Assembly (NCBI RefSeq): GCF_001618425.1
Contig: NZ_BDCU01000055.1
Coordinates: 26,570-90,569 of the forward strand
Direction of reading: 5' to 3'
DNA length: 64,000 nucleotides
Origin: Nocardia fusca NBRC 14340
GTDB lineage: Bacteria > Actinomycetota > Actinomycetes > Mycobacteriales > Mycobacteriaceae
Shown: in pieces, positions 34,610-42,906 of the stretch
Layout: the number at the start of each line of letters is the position of its first letter
Position numbering within the stretch: position 1 is the stretch's first letter
Translations under genes and position numbers: made by a program
The notes under the pieces: generated by a model
The model's database searches: none
What the model was told of the DNA's origin: nothing
What the model saw: the letters and a program-made list of their open reading frames with translations, nothing else

Positions 34610-36067
34610 TCAGCGCAGCTCGGCGGTGGCCCGTTCCGCCAGCAGCACGACGGTCGCCTGCGGACCTCGGCTCAGTGGTACCGGCACCACGGACAGATCC
34701 ACCACCGACAGCCCGTCCACCCCGTGCACCCGGAATCGCTCGTCGACCACCGCCCGCGGATCGTCGGCGCGTCCCATCCGGCAGGTACCCCCGAGATGCT
34801 GCGAGGTACCGAGACGGTCGTACAGCCACCGATCCGAAACCGGGCCGGCGGACCCCACCGGTTCGGCCGCCATGGCCCCGAGGAGCTGCCCGGTGAGTTC
34901 CACCGCGTTGCGCAACCGGGTCCGGTCGGTTCCGGTCCCGAGGTAGCCGTGCTCGATCCGCGGCGCGGCCAGCGGATCGGCCGCGGTCAGCGCGATGCTG
35001 CCCGCACTGGTGGGCCGCATCAGGGTCACGCCCATTCGGTACACCCCCGGTGTGAACGCGACCGTGTAGGGGCGGATCTCGATATCGTCGAACTCCAGGA
35101 CGTATTCCAGGGGGACGGACCGGCCCGCGGGCGCCGGATGCCGGTAATCGATCCCGATTTCGGGATGATCGGTGAGCCATCGCCCGACGGGTGCGTCGAC
35201 GACCACCGGAATACCCAGCGCCGTCGACTCGGCAGCCGGTCCGATACCGGAACGCAGCAGCAGCGCCGCCGATTCGATCGCGCCCGCGCACAGCACCACC
35301 CGGTCGGCCCGGATCGTCTCCGGTTCGCCGCCGTGGCGGCAGTCGGCGCCGACCACCCGGCCGCCGTGGAAACGCAGTCGCGTCACCAGGGTTTCACCCT
35401 GCACCGTCAGATTGGGACGCGACAGCGCCGGCAGCAGATAGGAATGCGCGGGCCCTATCCGATGACGCCGTCCGGAGCCGTCGGGCGGCCCGACCGTGCA
35501 CGGCACCGGGCCGACCCCCGATTCGGGGCCGCCGGGCAGCGCGTTCCAGTCCGCCACCTCACCGAATCCGAGTTCCCGGCAGGCCGTGCCGAACTCCTCG
35601 ACAAGGCGCGTGGGTGAGCGCGTCCGGCGCACCGGGACCGGCCCCGCCCGGCCGTGGCCGGGGTGATCCCCGTAGTCGTGATCGTTCTCCAGCGCACGAA
35701 AATACGGCAGCACCGACTCGAAGTCCCAGGAGCGGGTACCCACTTCCCCGCTCCACGCCGCGAAATCCCGCGCTGCGGCCCGGATGAAATAGGACCCGTT
35801 CACCGACCCCGAACCGCCGATACCGCGACCGCGCACGATGGTGCCCGGCCGGTCCGGCGTCAGGGCTACGGAATATCGCCACAGCCAGGCCGCCTGATCA
35901 CCGAGCGGCAGGTCGGCACTGTCGGCGAGTTCGGGTGGGAAGTCGTCGGCCGAAGCCCAGTGACTCCCGGCCTCCACCACCCGCACGGTATGTCCCGGAT
36001 CCTCGCTGAGCCGGGCGGCGAGCACACATCCGGCGGTCCCGGCGCCGATGATCAGCGTATCCACCAT
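34610..36067 (-). CDS. mftG: Mycofactocin-system GMC oxidoreductase MftG
   Basis: 485 residues, GMC fold. The FAD-binding motif is at the N-terminus (LIIGAGTAGCVLAARLSE), followed by the second GMC signature GRGIGGSGSVNGSYFIR and a C-terminal catalytic His region (GTSQHLGGTCRMG). MftG passes electrons from reduced mycofactocin toward the respiratory chain. It starts 19 bp after mftF on the same strand, as in other mft clusters. Confidence 0.88.
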   Translation of the reverse strand: MVDTLIIGAGTAGCVLAARLSEDPGHTVRVVEAGSHWASADDFPPELADSADLPLGDQAAWLWRYSVALTPDRPGTIVRGRGIGGSGSVNGSYFIRAAARDFAAWSGEVGTRSWDFESVLPYFRALENDHDYGDHPGHGRAGPVPVRRTRSPTRLVEEFGTACRELGFGEVADWNALPGGPESGVGPVPCTVGPPDGSGRRHRIGPAHSYLLPALSRPNLTVQGETLVTRLRFHGGRVVGADCRHGGEPETIRADRVVLCAGAIESAALLLRSGIGPAAESTALGIPVVVDAPVGRWLTDHPEIGIDYRHPAPAGRSVPLEYVLEFDDIEIRPYTVAFTPGVYRMGVTLMRPTSAGSIALTAADPLAAPRIEHGYLGTGTDRTRLRNAVELTGQLLGAMAAEPVGSAGPVSDRWLYDRLGTSQHLGGTCRMGRADDPRAVVDERFRVHGVDGLSVVDLSVVPVPLSRGPQATVVLLAERATAELR

Positions 36068-36086
36068 GCGGGGTGACCTGCTCGGG

Positions 36087-37487
36087 CTACTGGGGCGGGG
36101 CGGTCGGTTTGAGGGCGGCGGGGCTGCCCGCCCGGATCGCGCCCAGCCACAGGCCGGTGCCGTAGCCGATATCGTCGACCCGCCGGAACGCGATATAGCG
36201 CAGCGGATCCAGTCCGCCCGGCTCGCGATGGGTGTACCAGTCGACCGCGCCCTCGGCCACCGCCAGCGACAGTGCGATCTTTCTTATCCGGCGGGAGAAC
36301 AGCATGGCGGCCAGGGTTATCGGCCAGTAGTGCCGGCACATGGCCGAGGCGATCCGCCACAGACCGGCGAAGAATCCGCGGGCCACGTAGATCGCCGCGA
36401 CACCGGTCGGGTTGTCGACGCCGGCGAACGCGCGCCGCAACCGGCGCAACGGCAGCAGCAGCGTGAGTCCGGCGCCCAGCGCACCCCAGCGGGTCCGGGT
36501 CGCCAGCAGCACAGCCGCCGCCGCGGTCCATTTCGGTACCTGCAGCGGCGACACCATTCCCGCGTGCCGGTCGCTGAGCGGGGCGGCGCCGGTGCCGTAG
36601 AACATCTTGCGGCGGAACCAGTCCCGGAACGACACCCGGTGATCGTGGGCCACATGCGCGGCCGGTTCGTAGCGGGCCCGCCAACCCGAGCGTTCGAGGC
36701 GCCAGCACAGGTCCACATCCTCGGCGACCTGCATGGTCTCGTCGAAACCGCCCTCGGCCTCCAGCACCGAGCGGCGCACCAGCAGCGCCGCGCTGGGCAC
36801 ATAGGACACCACCCCGCGCGATTGCACCGCCGATTCGCGACGGCCCAGGTCCAGTGAGGAGCGGGCGTGCTCGTAGCGCGCCAGCGTATTGGTCTCCGGG
36901 TCGAGCGCCACGATCCGCGGCGCGACCAGGGCGACCTGAGGGTCGCTGAAATGCCCGAGCATCACTTCGAGCCATCCGCTGCGCGGTACCACGTCGGAGT
37001 CGAGAAAGGCCACGAACTGGGTCGTCGCCGCCCGCAGGCCGGTGTTGCGGGCCGCGGCCGGACCGCGGCGCCGTTCGTGCCGCAGCACTTTCACCCGGCA
37101 GCGGCCGGTGTGCTCGTCGGCGATCCGCACCTCGTCGTCGGAACCGTCGTCGACCACGATCACCGTATGACCGCGCAACGCGGCCAGCAGCCGATCCAGC
37201 CCGCCGGGATTGTTGTGCAGCGGGACAATGATTGTCACGTCCTCCGGCGACGGCAACAGCCGCGGCCGGGGATTGGCCACCCCGGAATCCAGTAGCCGTC
37301 TGGCAACCACTGCCGATTGCGGGCTGTTCACCTCGAGATAGCCGTCACCGATCATTTCGGCGGCCTCGGGAGCCAGGCGCAGCAACCGGGCAGGTGAACC
37401 TCCGATAAGGATTCGACCCCCCGAGTATGCGCGTACCCGTGGGTCGATCCGCACCCCGAATCCGTCGGGCAGGCGATCATTGCGCAT
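36087..37487 (-). CDS. mftF: Mycofactocin glycosyltransferase MftF
   Basis: 466 residues from the ATG at 37487; an upstream ATG at 37523 is also possible and neither has a strong ribosome site. GT2 domain at about 85-300 with VTIIVPLHNNPGGLDRLL, VIVVDDGSDD and the DxD-type FLDSDVVPRSGW; the ED acceptor region is VAEDVDLCWRLE. Hydrophobic C-terminal segments suggest membrane association. MftF adds beta-1,4-glucose units to (pre)mycofactocin. It follows a strong terminator, so it probably has its own promoter. Confidence 0.87.
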   Translation of the reverse strand: MRNDRLPDGFGVRIDPRVRAYSGGRILIGGSPARLLRLAPEAAEMIGDGYLEVNSPQSAVVARRLLDSGVANPRPRLLPSPEDVTIIVPLHNNPGGLDRLLAALRGHTVIVVDDGSDDEVRIADEHTGRCRVKVLRHERRRGPAAARNTGLRAATTQFVAFLDSDVVPRSGWLEVMLGHFSDPQVALVAPRIVALDPETNTLARYEHARSSLDLGRRESAVQSRGVVSYVPSAALLVRRSVLEAEGGFDETMQVAEDVDLCWRLERSGWRARYEPAAHVAHDHRVSFRDWFRRKMFYGTGAAPLSDRHAGMVSPLQVPKWTAAAAVLLATRTRWGALGAGLTLLLPLRRLRRAFAGVDNPTGVAAIYVARGFFAGLWRIASAMCRHYWPITLAAMLFSRRIRKIALSLAVAEGAVDWYTHREPGGLDPLRYIAFRRVDDIGYGTGLWLGAIRAGSPAALKPTAPPQ

Positions 37488-37621
37488 TCCACGGATGGTA
37501 ACTGCCGATTCGATACAAGACATCAGCAGTCCGGGAAAAAGTGTTTCGAGCCGGAGAAATTCCCGGAATCACCGGGAGTTCGGGCATGAAATGAATCACC
37601 ACCGCAGGAGCACGGGTATGA

Positions 37622-37669
37622 AAAGCCGCCCGGAGCAACGGTCTGGCTATCGTCGCTCCGGGCGGCTTT
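37622..37669 (-). terminator. Strong intrinsic terminator between mftBC and mftF
   Basis: Perfect 15-bp stem: AAAGCCGCCCGGAGC (37622-37636) and GCTCCGGGCGGCTTT (37655-37669), with an 18-nt loop. It starts 11 bp beyond the mftBC stop. On the minus strand the stem is followed by a short T run (CTTTTC), giving a textbook rho-independent terminator. Confidence 0.85.
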
Positions 37670-37680
37670 CCGGAAGGTGC

Positions 37681-39186
37681 TCACACGAGCGGACTCTCGT
37701 CGCACGCGCGCGCCGGACGCCGCGCCGGCGGCAACAGCGTCAGCGGAACGGGGCCCCCGGAGCGCGATCGGCGCGGGGCACTCTTACGCGAATGGTCCAC
37801 CGCCGGACGCGGGATCACCCGCTCGGTGGCGGCCAGCGCCGCTTCCCCGTAGCCCTGCACGCATTCCGGATCCGGGCCGTCGGCGGGCAGTCCGGTGAAG
37901 AACTTCGCCGCCATGCACCCGCCACGGCAGGAGTCGTAGTGCGCACAAGACGCGCAGGCTCCGCCGCCGCTGGGCTCCCGCAGTTCCTCGAACAGCGCCG
38001 ATTCCCGCCACACCGTGGCGAAACCGCCGTCGGTGACCACGTTTCCGGCATGGAATTTCTCGTGGATGGCGAACGGGCAGGCGTAGACGTCACCCAGCGG
38101 ATCGACCAGGCACACCACCCGACCGGCCCCGCACATGTTCAACCCCGGAAGTGCCTGACCGTAGGCGGAGAGGTGGAAGAACGAATCTCCGGTGAGCACC
38201 CCGTCGCCGTTGCGGACGAGCCAGTCGTAGAGCGTGCGCTGCTGTTCCGGAAGCGGATGCAGTTCGTCCCAGACATCCGCACCACGCCCCGACGGCCGCA
38301 GCCGGGTGAGCCGCAGCGTGGCGCCGTAGCGGTCCGCGATCTCCTTGAACTGGTCGAGCTGGTCGATATTGTGCCGGGTGGCCACCACAGACAATTTCGC
38401 GTCCCGGAATCCGGCGTTCGCGAGATTCTCCAGCGCCCGGATCGCCGTGGCATAGCTACCCGGCCCGCGGACCGCGTCGTTCACCTCGGCGTCGGCACCG
38501 TCCAGCGAGATCTGGACGTCGACATAATCGCTGGCGGCGAGCCGCTGCGCGACCTCGGGTGTGATCCGTACTCCGTTCGTGGAGAACTTCACCCCGACCT
38601 GATGCGAGGTCGCGTAATCGACAAGTTCCCAGAAATCCGGACGCACGGTGGGTTCACCGCCGCCGATGTTCACGTAGAACACCTGCATCCGCTGGAATTC
38701 GTCGATCAGCGCCTTGCACTGCTCGGTGCTGAGTTCACCGGGATCGCGCCTGCCCGACGAGGACAGACAGTGCACACACGAGAGATTGCACGCGTAGGTG
38801 AGTTCCCAGGTGAGGCAAATCGGAGCTGCCAGCCCCGATTCGAAACGGTCGACCAGCCGGACGGCCGGATCGGCCGGACCCACCCCGGTGAAGGGCGCGG
38901 GCTCGCTGAGCACCGCCGTTTCCGGCGCGCGCTGGATCATTTGCGAATCGGCCAGTTCGGTCAGTGCCCGCAGGTACGGGGCGGCGGCCGCGTCCTCGAT
39001 CCCGGCGGCCCGGACGGCCGCCCGGGCCGAGGTGTGCCCGGGCAGGGAACGCACGATCTCGACGATCCGCGGATTCTTCAGGAACGACAGTTTGCGGGTC
39101 CCGAAGTGGTAGAGCAGCGCACCGAAGGGCTCCGGCCGCAGCGCCACCCGGGGATGCAACTGCCAGCGGTTTTCCAGATCGAGCAT
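37681..39186 (-). CDS. mftBC: Fused MftB-MftC: RiPP chaperone joined to mycofactocin radical SAM maturase
   Basis: 501 residues in one uninterrupted frame. Residues 1-90 match MftB, the PqqD-like peptide-binding chaperone (WQLHPRVALRPEPFGALLYH, PYLRALTELADSQMI). Residues about 108-501 match MftC: radical SAM CxxxCxxC (Cys133, Cys137, Cys140), VNIGGGEPTVRPDFWELVDY, and a SPASM domain with Cys352, 359, 370, 411, 414, 420, 424 and 442. A ~17-residue linker joins them. MftC oxidatively decarboxylates and cyclises the C-terminal Val-Tyr of MftA, normally with separate MftB presenting the peptide. mftA lies 16 bp upstream. Confidence 0.92.
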   Translation of the reverse strand: MLDLENRWQLHPRVALRPEPFGALLYHFGTRKLSFLKNPRIVEIVRSLPGHTSARAAVRAAGIEDAAAAPYLRALTELADSQMIQRAPETAVLSEPAPFTGVGPADPAVRLVDRFESGLAAPICLTWELTYACNLSCVHCLSSSGRRDPGELSTEQCKALIDEFQRMQVFYVNIGGGEPTVRPDFWELVDYATSHQVGVKFSTNGVRITPEVAQRLAASDYVDVQISLDGADAEVNDAVRGPGSYATAIRALENLANAGFRDAKLSVVATRHNIDQLDQFKEIADRYGATLRLTRLRPSGRGADVWDELHPLPEQQRTLYDWLVRNGDGVLTGDSFFHLSAYGQALPGLNMCGAGRVVCLVDPLGDVYACPFAIHEKFHAGNVVTDGGFATVWRESALFEELREPSGGGACASCAHYDSCRGGCMAAKFFTGLPADGPDPECVQGYGEAALAATERVIPRPAVDHSRKSAPRRSRSGGPVPLTLLPPARRPARACDESPLV

Positions 39187-39202
39187 GATTGGCTCCCGCC
39201 GG

Positions 39203-39352
39203 TCAGTAGACGCCGCACATGCCGTCGATGGATACCTCTTCGATCAGCGATTCCTCGATCACGGGCGCAGTGCCGGCCGCGTCGGTGTCGACGGTTGCGA
39301 TCGGGCCGCGGTGATCGGTTTCGGCCGGTCCGAAGGAACGGTTGTCCGCCAT
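39203..39352 (-). CDS. mftA: Mycofactocin precursor peptide MftA
   Basis: 49 residues ending in IDGMCGVY, the invariant mycofactocin core, whose last two residues (Val-Tyr) become the cofactor. The acidic leader (VIEESLIEEVS) matches known MftA peptides. The ATG at 39352 has GGAGG 5 nt upstream. First gene of the mft operon. Confidence 0.95.
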   Translation of the reverse strand: MADNRSFGPAETDHRGPIATVDTDAAGTAPVIEESLIEEVSIDGMCGVY

Positions 39353-39628
39353 GGCTACCTCCACAGATTGGTGCCTGCGCCGGCTCGATGCCGTGGTGAC
39401 CCGTCCGCCGCGGCGCCGCTGGGGATACCGCCGGTGAGCCCCGGCACAGCGCCGACGCCGCGGTCGCCCGGTGCGACCACGGTCACACCATAACGTCATC
39501 CACTGACAAAATGGAACTGTTTTCGAGTAATGTGCACGTTCACGCCGAAACGCGACCTTTAGACTGCGGGGGCAAAGCAGCTGAACAGAACGTGGCGGGC
39601 GGATGCCGCTCGACGTGTAGAGGTGGCA
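39353..39628. promoter_or_regulatory. Divergent control region between mftA and a TetR gene
   Basis: 276 bp. It should hold the mftA promoter (minus) and the TetR promoter (plus). A TGGAAC half-site at about 39512 resembles half of a KstR box but lacks the partner. No clear dyad identified. Confidence 0.35.
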
Positions 39629-40279
39629 ATGGGAGTCGTGCGAATGCAGGCGAGCGGGGGCGGGGGCGGTAACGGCAGCACCCTCTCGGAGACCGAGATC
39701 GTCGAGGCGGCACTTCGGGTGGTACGCGCCGACGGGGTGGAGAAGTTGTCCATGCGGCGACTCTCCCGTGAGCTCGGCGTCTCCCCGATGGCGCCGTACT
39801 ACTACGTCGCCGACAAGCGCGAGCTACTGGACCTGGTGGCCACCGCGGCGCTCGCCGGGGTGCGCAAACCACCGCCCGACTCGGGCCCCTGGCAGGACCG
39901 CCTGGTCGATCTGCTCGCCCAGATCGACGAACGGCTGCGCCGGCACCCCGGGCTGGGCGATGTGCTCATCGAGCAGATGCTCGGTAAACAGCTCGACCTG
40001 ATCGCCGGGATCATGGAGATCCTCTACGAGGCCGGGTTCGATGATCGCAATGTCCTGGCCGGTTACGCCACGATCCACACCTACTTGTTCGGCCGCCGCC
40101 GGGTGAATCCGCGCAACCTCGACACCCCGCCCGATGTGGTGATGCCGGAACGAGTGGCCCGCGCAATGGAACACCTGTCCGATCTGCGCGGTAGGTATTC
40201 CTACGATTTCGGCGTGGGCGTCCTGGTCTCCGGTTTGGAAGGTCAGCTCGTCCGCCAACAATCCGCCGGCATAGGCTAA
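39629..40279 (+). CDS. TetR-family regulator divergent from mftA
   Basis: 216 residues from the ATG at 39629 (AGAGGT upstream). Helix-turn-helix at about 40-75 (MRRLSRELGVSPMAPYYYVADKREL) and a TetR_C-like C-terminus. It holds the position of mftR, but its sequence is unlike the M. tuberculosis MftR as I know it, so the name is not assigned. Its location makes it a candidate regulator of mftA and of itself. kshB follows 50 bp downstream on the same strand. Confidence 0.82.
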   Translation: MGVVRMQASGGGGGNGSTLSETEIVEAALRVVRADGVEKLSMRRLSRELGVSPMAPYYYVADKRELLDLVATAALAGVRKPPPDSGPWQDRLVDLLAQIDERLRRHPGLGDVLIEQMLGKQLDLIAGIMEILYEAGFDDRNVLAGYATIHTYLFGRRRVNPRNLDTPPDVVMPERVARAMEHLSDLRGRYSYDFGVGVLVSGLEGQLVRQQSAGIG

Positions 40280-40282
40280 AAT

Positions 40283-40296
40283 TGGAACACGTTCTA
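40283..40296. promoter_or_regulatory. KstR-type operator upstream of kshB
   Basis: TGGAACACGTTCTA matches the KstR consensus TNNAACNNGTTNNA at every fixed position. It lies 54 bp before the kshB ATG. KstR represses cholesterol-catabolism genes and is released by steroid-CoA intermediates, so kshB is probably sterol-inducible. Confidence 0.8.
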
Positions 40297-40349
40297 GTTT
40301 TGCCGTAGGCTCGAAGCCACCGGCAACCAGTGTTTCGAGAGGACGAGAT

Positions 40350-41403
40350 GACCACCGTCGAAGTGCCCCATGGCTCGCGATCCGTCGTATTGCGGGTCGC
40401 TCAGGTCATCGCGGAAACCACCGACGCGAGCTCGCTGGTCTTCGAGGTCCCCGAGCAGGCGCGGGAGAAGTTCGCGTACCGGCCCGGCCAGTTCCTCACC
40501 CTGCGTATCCCCAGCGACCGCACCGGATCGGTGGCGCGCTGCTATTCGCTGGCGAGTTCGCCCTTCACCGACGACCGGCCCAAGGTCACGGTGAAACGCA
40601 CCAGCGACGGGTACGGCTCCAACTGGCTCTGCGACAACATCAAGCCGGGCGACCAGCTCGAGGTGCTGCCGCCGTCCGGGGTGTTCACCCCGAATGACCT
40701 CGACGAGGACCTGCTGCTGTGCGCGGCGGGCAGCGGTATCACCCCGGTGATGTCCATTCTCAAATCCGCGCTGGCGCGGGGCAGCGGCAAGATCGTGCTG
40801 TTCTACGCCAACCGCGACGCCGACTCGGTGATCTTCGCGTCCGAACTGCGCGAACTGGCCGAGAAGAACCCGCAGCGGCTGATGGTGGTGCACTGGCTGG
40901 AGACCCTGCAGGGCCTGCCGACCGTGACCGCGCTGTCCGAACTGCTGCGGCCCTACACCGAGTACGCGGCCTTCATGTGCGGCCCGAAGCCCTTCATGGA
41001 CGGGGTGCACGACGCCCTCACCCAGCTCGGGGTGCCGCGCAACCGCACCCACGCCGAGATCTTCAACTCACTCGCCGGTGACCCGTTCGCCGATACCGCC
41101 CCGGCCGAGATCTCCGAGGAGGACGCCGCGGACGCGGCGACCGTGGAGGTCGAGCTGGACGGGGAGACGCACAACCTGAGCTGGCCGCGGAAACAAACCC
41201 TGGTCGACATCATGCTGGACAAGGGCATCGATGTGCCCTACTCCTGCCAGGAGGGCGAGTGCGGGTCCTGCGCCTGCACGGTGCTCGAGGGCAAGGTCGA
41301 GATGGCGAACGCCGAGATCCTCGATCCCGAGGACATCGAGAACGGGTACATCCTGGGCTGCCAGGCCCGCCCGGTCACCGACCACCTGCGTATCCAGTTC
41401 TGA
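40350..41403 (+). CDS. kshB: KshB-like reductase of 3-ketosteroid 9alpha-hydroxylase
   Basis: About 350 residues; the first in-frame ATG is at 40348 in the text region after GAGAGGACGAG, giving MTTVEVPHGSRSVVLR. FAD-binding RCYSLASSP, NAD-binding AAGSGITPVMSIL, and a C-terminal plant-type [2Fe-2S] domain with CQEGECGSCACT and a final LGCQARP, the four cysteines spaced 5, 3 and 30 residues apart. This order (FAD, NAD, 2Fe-2S) is that of KshB/PaaE-type reductases, which feed electrons from NADH to KshA. The KstR box upstream supports the steroid role; kshA is 29 kb away. Confidence 0.85.
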
Positions 41404-41633
41404 TCGCCTACCCGAAGGAACTCGCTCGCCGAGAAATCGCCGGTGCGGTCGCGCGCTGATCGGGTGGCCGGTGCACCACACGAACCATCCGATCGAGGAG
41501 CATGCGGCGGCGGCCACCCCGTCGTCCGGAACTCCCGGACGATTCGGGGCCGCGGGTTTGCGCCGCCACCTCACGATGCGATTCGCCGGTCGGCTGCCGT
41601 CCTCCACCGGGACCGGTCCGCCGCCCCGGCCTT

Positions 41634-42899
41634 TCAGACCGGCACGGGCTCGGGTAGCCGGGCCCCTTGGCGCTGGAGTTCGTTGCGCACGCTCGCGGTG
41701 GTGACTTCGCCGTTTCGGGCCTGCTGCGCGGCCGCGACCCCGGCCGCGTGTCCGGTGGCGAAGGCGGTCCCCATGACGCGCAGCGACGCGCCGGCCTGCC
41801 GATCCCCGTCGAGGGTTCGCCCGGCGGCGTAGAGATTGTCCGTGCCGACACTGCGCAGGCAACCGAGCGGGATCGGATAGAAGCCGGGCTCGCCGATGAA
41901 CTTCCAGGTGGACGGGATACCCGGGCCCGGGTGGTACTCCATCGGCCAGGCCCCGATCGCGACCGCGCTCTCGGTGGTGTCCGGGTGGAGGATCTCCGTC
42001 TCACGCAGCCGATAGCGGGTGACGATATGGCGGGATTCCCGGGTGCCGAGTTCCGGGCCGGTGGTGACGATATAGGCGAGTTCGGCGCCGGGAATCGTCC
42101 GCACCACCGGCAGATACGCTTGGGCCTGCCGGCGGGCGCTGATCTCGGCGCGGGTGGTGTCGGCGGCGGACCGGGCGTCGTAGCCCTCGTCCACCAGGTA
42201 CATGATGACGTCGCCGGAGACCGGCATCCGGGCGACCAGCCCCGACTCGGCCAGCAGACCGTCCACACCGGCGGCCTTGGCACTGCGGACGGCCGCTCCG
42301 ACGGTATCCACCGTGACGTCGGCATCGGGTGCGATACCGCCGAACCGGACGCCGAGGCTGCCGTTCTGGACCCAGCCGTCGGTGCCGTAACGGACTTCGG
42401 CGCCCGCGTGGTGCGCGAGATCGGCGTCCCCGGTGGCGTCGACGAACGCGTCGGCGGTGAACCGGTGCACGCCCTCGTGATCGGCGACCTCGACGGCGGT
42501 GATGCTGTCGCCCTCGGCGTGCGCGGCGATCAGCAGGCTGTGCAGCCGGATATCGACTGCTGCCTCCCGGCACAGCTCGTCCAGCACGACCTTCACGTTC
42601 TCCGGGTCGAAGACCACGGTGACGGCGTTGAACCGGCGCGGCTCACCGACCGCGCCACGCGCCTTCAGCCGCGATATCACCTCGTCGGCGATACCGAAGA
42701 CGACCTGCCGCAGGTCGTCGCGAGTGTAGAGGCCGCAGTAGGTGACGACATTGCGCAGCGTCGCGGCGCCACCCAGGCACGGACCGCGTTCGATCAACAG
42801 GGTGCGGGCACCGGTGCGGGCGGCGCCCACCGCCGCGGCGATACCGGCCGATCCACCACCGGCGACGATGACGTCGTAGTGGGTACTGCTCGGGGTCAT
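41634..42899 (-). CDS. FAD-dependent oxidoreductase (FAD_oxidored family)
   Basis: 421 residues from the ATG at 42899, 7 bp after the MFS stop. N-terminal Rossmann FAD site (VIVAGGGSAGIAAAVGAARTGA), then ERGPCLGGAATLRNV, the family's DATGDADLAHHAGAEV, and a C-terminal FAD site (NLYAAGRTLDGDRQAGASLRVMG). Related proteins oxidise small organic acids or similar substrates. Cotranscription with a transporter and a divergent LysR gene suggests catabolism of the imported compound, unidentified. Confidence 0.82.
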   Translation of the reverse strand: MTPSSTHYDVIVAGGGSAGIAAAVGAARTGARTLLIERGPCLGGAATLRNVVTYCGLYTRDDLRQVVFGIADEVISRLKARGAVGEPRRFNAVTVVFDPENVKVVLDELCREAAVDIRLHSLLIAAHAEGDSITAVEVADHEGVHRFTADAFVDATGDADLAHHAGAEVRYGTDGWVQNGSLGVRFGGIAPDADVTVDTVGAAVRSAKAAGVDGLLAESGLVARMPVSGDVIMYLVDEGYDARSAADTTRAEISARRQAQAYLPVVRTIPGAELAYIVTTGPELGTRESRHIVTRYRLRETEILHPDTTESAVAIGAWPMEYHPGPGIPSTWKFIGEPGFYPIPLGCLRSVGTDNLYAAGRTLDGDRQAGASLRVMGTAFATGHAAGVAAAQQARNGEVTTASVRNELQRQGARLPEPVPV

Positions 42900-42906
42900 A
42901 CGGGGA

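Noticed and set aside
39504..39520. Possible second KstR box upstream of mftA
   Set aside because: TGGAAC is present, but the GTT half and spacing do not match the consensus.
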